A stretch of DNA of 64,000 bases from Iris pallida (Eukaryota > Streptophyta > Magnoliopsida > Asparagales > Iridaceae): the NCBI GenBank assembly GCA_029216955.1, contig JANAVB010042228.1:1-64000 (forward strand). The letters are read 5' to 3'. This document shows, one piece after another, positions 57,351 through 64,000 of this stretch (position 1 is its first letter; each line of letters opens with the position of its first letter). Position numbers and translations under genes: made by a program. A model generated the notes under the pieces. The model did not search any database. It was given only the letters and a program-made list of their open reading frames with translations, and was not told the origin of the DNA.

Positions 57351-59242
57351 TGTCACATCCCGATCCCGGAGGATAAAAAACTAGCCACTGGGCGTGATGC
57401 CGTATAAGTCTAGATTGCACTTGTACAAGGCAAAACCATTATAGTTCCTGACATTTCTCAAAAAACATCGATAACACAGCAAAACCAAGCAGATAATTGA
57501 AGTCACACAAGATATTGAAGAAATGTATCTCTTTTATTGATAATCATAATGAATTACAAGACTTGCAGCAGAATACATAGTTTACAACTGATTACAAGAC
57601 TTTTGAATAACCAACTGAATGTATACACTTGCCCTTTAGGCTACAAATGAATATACCGACTTATTTACAATGAACTTGCCAATTTGGCTACAATCTCACT
57701 GGTACAACTGAGTTCCACTGTTCCATACATTATGTTCCGTATAGCAGAAGACATCGTCTTGAAAGAAGAGCTTCTACACACCCATCCGATTCATCGATGC
57801 CAAGCACTGATTCACAGGATTTCGCCCAAGCAAACACCTGTAATATTGCCCACAAAGTGGGTCAGTACATCATCAATGTACTGGCGAGTGGTGCTGGTCC
57901 AACTCACCTAAGAAGACAACACTAAGTAATCATGTTACAGAACATTATTAACAGTGGTCTTTCTCGTTGCCTTAGGGACAATTTCATGTTATAGCCGACG
58001 AAAAGTAAAGCATGCAAATCTCATAGCCAACATAATTTAAAGTATACTGTTATCACCCTTTGGTGATTCTTACCCACGGTCATGTAGCCATCCCTGTATA
58101 TTTATAATACTTACTCTGCCTGCACGAGACATCGTTAGGAACAATATCATAATTCAATATAAATATCACCGTTCAGGTGATTCTTACCAACAGCTGACAT
58201 CCTTCCCTATATTTGAGTAATAACTTACTCTGCCTGTATAAGACATCATTAGCACTGGACCTATCTATATGAAGGTCACTGGCGACACGCCATCTTAGAC
58301 AGACTTACAGGTATACAACGCCCTTGCCAGTGCAGGTAGCTAGCCCTACTGCAAGTCCTGTATACCGTGCTACTACTTCAGCACTGCTACTACTTCAGCA
58401 TTGGTTTCCCCAAGGACAAACCGGGTTCCATGGCCCAGGAATACCATTCGAGAAACCACCTTGTCGACAAGTTATCCATGGCCATGCAACTATATGCAAC
58501 TTATCTAAGAAGAAAACTGTAATGCATGATAAGGAAAACTAAGTAATTCAGCCACCATTCTCATTCATATTGCCATCTTGCCTTGAGCCAACGCTCACAT
58601 TATCATCTGCCCGATCCAGGGTCTTGGCGTAATCAACATTCTACATCGGCGACAGGATAATAAAATGTTGTTACCCAATCCTTTTGCCACATCTTTGATA
58701 CCATACATCTTTCCAACCAAACTTAATGTACTCACCGCCCAATTCCTGGGACTTAGCATCTGTTTAGCATATATTCAATCGAATGCAAATCGAGCATACT
58801 CACTGTCTAGTTCCTGGGTCTTAACATCTGTTTTACCATCTATTTATCGAGCCAAAGCTTGATATACTCACCGCCCAGGTATTTGGGACTTTGCCTTCAC
58901 CTGTCATGTAATTCATCGCAACATCGTACAAGTATACAATTCATCTAGCCACAACAGTTTACGTTCAGGTGATTAATTATCTTCTATTATCTTTTTCGAA
59001 TTCCATGCAAGGTGTTATTGAACAACTCAACAAGAAACATAGCATACTCATCCTTATTTTTAAGCGTGAAGCTAAAGGATCTTTGAAGGGTTCAATACTA
59101 CTCACATTCATAGGGCGATTCCCGCCATGATCGTATAGCCTTCCGAGCGATCCTTCGTATAATCCCAAGTCCAGCAAGGCTTCATCGAACCAACCATCCA
59201 TCATAAGGCATCTAGTGGGTCGGGGCACTACAATATATACCA
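57351..59242 (-). repeat. Z 3' LTR (1892 bp)
   Basis: The minus strand starts TGGTATATATTGTAGTGCCC after the polypurine tract and ends GGGATGTGACA at 57351. Internal repeats include a unit around TCACCGCCCAATTCCTGGG (58733, 58799, 58870, imperfect) and one around GGTGATTCTTACC (58062, 58178). Confidence 0.88.
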
Positions 59243-59275
59243 CTCAGAAAAAGTTTCGTCCTCGAAACTTAAAAC
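59243..59275 (-). promoter_or_regulatory. Polypurine tract of Z
   Basis: The minus strand reads AAGTTTCGAGGACGAAACTT then TTTCTGAG, directly before the LTR start at 59242. Confidence 0.8.
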
Positions 59276-62200
59276 AAAACTCATCCCTAAAACTTCAACC
59301 AACTTTTCATGAAACTTCTCAACGATCAACTTGCACAATTTAATATTTCTCCGCAAACTCTCGAATGATTTCAAGTAATGTACCATCTCGATAGTATCCC
59401 AATTGATCCAAAATAGTTTACCATCTTTGATCTTTCCTCCGACACTCGTAAAAATCCTTAGCACAGATAATTCCCGTGGCTTCGTTTGAATTCAGCATAC
59501 CACTTAGTTGGAATCATACACATATTTTAGGCATCCCAGAAATACATGCATTTCAGCCAAGTTCAGTGATAGGGAAGACGAACGAGCTACGGTGTAACTT
59601 CCTTTCCCAAACATCAGTAATTCTCTTGAGCATCTCGTATAATCCTACTTTGTTTATTCAATATTCCAACCAATTAATAAGACAATAGATGTTGCCAATT
59701 CCAACTCGATAAATTTCCCACAATCGATCCTAACGTTTTCCAAAGTATCCCGACTTAGATGTATCAAGTATTCATTTCAAGATCATTGTCATCCATGCCA
59801 CCAAAGTTGATAAATCCTATTGCCATATTTCATTTCGATATCTCGATTCTCATCAGTCAAATCTTGTACTCATCATCGTTCGCATCCATACACTTTGTTT
59901 GCAACTTGTAAATTTCCTGATCATAATTCATCTTTCAACTCTTACCATCCTTCAAATTGTACCACCATTCCACTCTAGTAACATTTCACGCTGTAGTCCA
60001 ACATTTTCTCGTATGATTGATCAAGCCAACATATTATCTCTCGTATAAGCCACTCTCATATTCTAGCAACATTAATCCCGAGGGTCATTCCTATTCACAT
60101 TCACTCTCGCCGATCTCGGCTACATGTACTATCCCATTCTATCATTATACTTATTCTCAATTCTGATCCGATCAATAAAATTATTCCAACTGTCTCAAAG
60201 CACTATCATCAATTTTACGCCGCTCAATATTAATCAACCAATCCAACCAGCTCTAACAATTTTCAGCATTCTAACAAAGGCAACCAGATTTTTGAAACCA
60301 ACATGATCCGTCATCCCATCCAACATTATAACATCAAATATCCCAAATATCCATTCCATTCCGAAGCCTACCTTCCAACACATCTTACTCATTCCGACTA
60401 TACTCATGCAACATCAATAGGGACATCCTATGGTTTTCCAACAGTCAACTCAGCATTCAGTCAAGTCTTTATGGTCAGCTAATCTAAGCTAAACCAAACA
60501 TTCAGCTAGCTCACATGAGATGAGTAGCTATCAGGGACATACTTATCTTTTATCTTAGAGGCAACCAATTTTCATCATAGGCAACTCTATGGTCTGACCA
60601 ACTTAGGGACATGGGACACCACCCCAATCTTATGAACTTATTCCCAACACGGACAACTGAAGAACATAGCCAACCCATCTGAAACTTAAGCAACCAACCA
60701 ACATTCTAGGCAACCAACCGACACTCTAGGCAACCAACCGACATTCTAAGCAACCAACCAACATTCTAGGCAACCAGCCAACAATCTAGGCAACCAGCCG
60801 ACATTCTAGGGTCAAGTCTTTCTACCCGTGCTCATACTTAGGTCATACCCATCGGAGTCTCATTCTAGACTTACCCGCAACCGACAAAATCTATCCGACA
60901 ATTCTATCCAACCATCCTTATGGGTCAATCCCGAGGCTATCATATAAAACTCCTTAATCAAATATTCAAACTTCCAATTTCCACTTGCATAAACATATCA
61001 TCTATTTGATCCAACTTGCATCCTCATATCATACTCAAATTGTCTATTCAATCGGGTCAGCTATTCTGAATCATAATCCAACATTGTTACCTCAATAGTT
61101 TATCACTTACGATCTCTTCTTACGTTCTCTTTGCGACATATAGTTTCCCACATTTTCTTAGATCATCGATACGGTCTGTACTCCTTAACCAATAGCATAG
61201 GCAACTATAAAATCGTATTTCTTTCGAGGCATCTTTTATAAATTTTCTAGCACCAACACGGTCATCTCTTAGCAATTCACGTTAACCATCAATATTCGTT
61301 TTGCATCATCTCCTTGTGATTCCATAAGAAGATTTACTATTCCTGTACCGATCCAATCTCTATGGCACCAATCGTCTAGCATTCATATATTGATCATCTT
61401 AGTGGATATGACATAACTCATTAGCTAAGTCATAATCCAACAATTCTATATTCCACCAAACTTGTTATTCAAGAGACAACATCATCTACCGATAGGTCTA
61501 TTACATATTGCTGCACCTCGATACTTATTTGTATTCTAGCCATTCGACTCTCATAAGGGATATCTACTCTTTCATGCATTAAGGGACAATAACCCATTCT
61601 CTATGCCTTAAAATAGTCAAGGGTCATAACTTGTTAATTCGGGACATCAATTCTCTCAAGCACACTGCACCTCGTGCTAAGATCATCTATTCCTCAAACC
61701 CATTCTCAATCTTTTCGGTCATCGGTGCAACTCTCTGCATCTTCTAATTCATTCGTAACATTCCGATAAGCGTCTAACATCACCATCGATTCTGCCGATG
61801 TCCAACATATAATTTTATTTACTCGATTTCCAACATCGTTCAATGTTCGGTCCATCTTATTCTTCCAAATCTTCCGATAGCACACCACACTATCGTTACC
61901 AAGCCTACAATCCTTTTACCCAACTGATTCAAGTACTCGCTTGAATCTGAAATTTATCTCCTTTCCAACCAAGGCATTCATTTCCTATTCTCAATTTACT
62001 TATTACCCAACATAATGCTAACCGACAAGGTCTAGCGATGGCTCACCCGAACACATCAAAAATCTCACAACGGGTCATCCAACTTAACAATCAAGGAACA
62101 CGCCTAGCCAACATGTATCAATCGTAATCTTAGCTACGATTCGATACTACCTAATACCTTATAGGTAAAGCAATCACAAAATCATAAACACATCAAGGGT

Positions 62201-62873
62201 CAAGGGACATCTTATCACGACGAGGGTATATGTAATATACCACTCAGAGCTCAAGCCATACTCAACATAAAATTCCTTCGCATCAACCAACGTCCAATAT
62301 GGACAATCCATCCTGCAGTGGTTATGCTGACCACAAATATCAACTCAAGTTTCTGTCGATTTCCCATTCACTGAAATCCATGCACATTCTGTTCCAACAT
62401 ACCAAACCATCACCCACGGTCGATTGCTGCATAACAATCGACTTCAATGAATCCCACATAAGACATCCAGCATACATCACAAACTTATTATCGTATCGCA
62501 TTATTGTTATTCTTTTTGGTATCTTTTAGAAATTCAACAAAGCACACATATCACAGCCCACATATTTAGACTTATTGTATGGAACACCTAGTGAGAGGTT
62601 AGAATGATCAACGGACTTTCAGTCAAGGGAACAACTAAGAATAGTTTGGAAGCAACACAGAGTAATCGAAGAAGCACTATGAGTCATCATGAGGCAACTT
62701 TGATTTCATCGCGAAAGCAACTTTGAGTATTCGCGGAAGCAACTTTGATTCACCGCGGAAGCAACTTTGAATAATCGCGGAAGCAATCATTGAATCATCG
62801 CGGAAGCAGCTTAGAATCATCTTAGTAGCAACATTGATTTGAAACAAATCGAATTAGAATCCAAGGACGTAAA
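59276..62873 (-). other. Z interior, non-coding
   Basis: No frame shows retroelement motifs on either strand. Visible structure is limited to two tandem arrays: 60690-60812 (about 21-bp unit GGCAACCAACCGACATTCTA) and 62690-62820. Confidence 0.75.
62690..62820 (-). repeat. Tandem repeat beside the Z primer site
   Basis: Five or six units of about 23-26 bp around GCGGAAGCAACTTTGA lie 55 bases from the primer-binding site, in the element's 5' leader. Confidence 0.8.
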
Positions 62874-62890
62874 GCCGTGCTCTGATACCA
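62874..62890 (-). promoter_or_regulatory. Primer-binding site of Z (initiator-Met tRNA)
   Basis: TGGTATCAGAGC on the minus strand is the standard complement of the plant initiator-Met tRNA 3' end. It lies 3 bases after the 5' LTR end at 62894. Confidence 0.93.
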
Positions 62891-62893
62891 TTA

Positions 62894-64000
62894 TGTCACG
62901 CCCAGATCCCGGAGGATCAAAAACTAGCCACTGGGCGTGATGCCGTACAAGTCTAGATTGCACTTGTACAAGGCAAAACCATTATAGTTCCTGGCATTTC
63001 TCAGAAAACATCGATAACACAGCAAACCAAGCAGATAAATTGAAGTCACACAAGATATTAAAGAAATATATCTCTTTTATTGATAATCATAATGAATTAC
63101 AAGACTTGTAGCGGAATACAAAGTTTACAACTGATTACAAGACTTTTGAATAGCCAACTGATTGTATACACCTGTCCTTTAGGCTACAAATGAATATACC
63201 GACTTCTTTGTAATGAACTTGCCAATTTGGCTATAATCTCACTGGTACAACTGAGTTCCACTATTCCATACATTATGTCCCGTATAGCAGAAGACATCAT
63301 CTTGAAAGAAGAGCTTCTACACACCTATCCGATTCATCGATGCCAAGCACTGATTCACAGGATTTCCCCCAAGCAAACACCTGTAATATTGCCCACAATG
63401 TGGGTCAGTACATCATCAATGTACTGGCGAGCGGTGCTGGCCCAACTCACCTAAAACATACTAAGTAATCATGTTACAGAACATTATTAACAGTGGTCTT
63501 TCTCGTTGCCTTAGGGTCAATTTCATGTTATAGCCGACAAGAAGTAAAGCATGCACAAATCTCATAGCCAACATAATTTAAAGTATACTGTTATCACCCT
63601 TTGGTGATTCTTACCCACGGTCATGTAGCCATCCCTGTATATTTATAATACTTACTCTGCCTGCACGAGACATCGTTAGGAACAATATCATAATTCAATA
63701 TAAATATCACCGTTCAGGTGATTCTTACTAACAACCGACATCCTTTCCTGTATTTGAGTAATAACTTACTCTGCCTGCATAAGACATCATTAGCACTGGA
63801 CCTATCTATATGAAGGTTACTGGCGATACGCCATCTTGGACCGACTTACAGGTATACAGCGCCCTTACCAGTGCAGGTAGCTAGCCCCACTGCAAGTCCT
63901 GTATACCATGCTACTACTTCAACACTGCTACTACTTCAGCATTGGTTTTCCCCAGGACGAACCGGGTTCTATGGCCGAGGAATACCGTTCGAGAAACCAC
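62894..64000 (-). repeat. Z 5' LTR, truncated by window end
   Basis: Matches 57351-58459 closely. About 780 bases of it should lie beyond the window if it equals the 3' LTR in length. Confidence 0.9.

Larger units (their letters stand above)
57351..64000 (-). mobile_element. Element Z: non-autonomous LTR retrotransposon with initiator-Met primer site (right end outside window)
   Basis: Minus-strand LTRs at 57351-59242 and from 62894 onward are nearly identical (both begin near GATCCCGGAGGAT on the plus strand). The primer-binding site at 62874-62890 reads TGGTATCAGAGCACGGC on the minus strand, and the polypurine tract is at 59243-59275. The 3.65-kb interior shows no gag or pol. It differs from A, V, X and Y in primer site, so it belongs to another family. 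Confidence 0.9.

Overview
The window is plant nuclear DNA made almost entirely of nested transposable elements. The plant assignment rests on a CACTA element with a Ptta/En/Spm (Transposase_24) gene, plant-type Ty3/gypsy elements whose polypurine tract is a variant of TTTCGAGGACGAAATTT, a Ty1/copia element with plant-style gag-pol, an L1-type LINE whose ORF1 has a DUF4283-like region and zinc knuckle, and a MITE. I cannot name the species. The density and depth of nesting suggest a repeat-rich angiosperm genome. I found no intact host gene, tRNA, rRNA or CRISPR array.

Layout. 1-5021: non-autonomous gypsy-like element A (5' LTR cut by the window edge), inserted into the transposase gene of CACTA element 1, whose 3' half lies at 5022-7334. 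7335-8116: a minus-strand LTR fragment of an old gypsy element, X. 8117-29830: a minus-strand L1 LINE. Its ORF2 is broken by frameshifts and its ORF1 is split by a 448-bp MITE (14988-15435) and by a tandem copia array with layout LTR-internal-LTR-internal-LTR (15591-29026). About 29830-31436: more of the X LTR. 31437-32585: the X polypurine tract, a pol tail and degenerate sequence. 32586-54017: CACTA element 2, 21.4 kb, with AAC target duplications. 54021-55783: the other side of X (internal leader, then LTR). 55784-57350: a minus-strand LTR, W. 57351 to beyond 64000: minus-strand non-autonomous LTR element Z.

Inside CACTA 2 lies a degraded gene-like segment (exons at 34299-34560, 34666-34682 and 53278-53374). 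Its second exon is split by gypsy element Y (34683-53272, target duplication ATCGT). Y itself carries element V (37337-44199, target duplication CATTC) in its 5' LTR. V has two 3-kb LTRs around only 750 bp of non-coding DNA.

Inferred order of insertion: X first; then CACTA 1, CACTA 2, the LINE and W into X; then A into CACTA 1, the MITE and copia into the LINE, Y into CACTA 2 and Z into W; then V into Y. Every coding region seen is interrupted, so any current mobility would depend on enzymes supplied from elsewhere. Target duplications and frame continuity support CACTA 2, Y, V and the MITE strongly. The LINE 5' end and the outer limits of X, W, Z and A are not resolved here.
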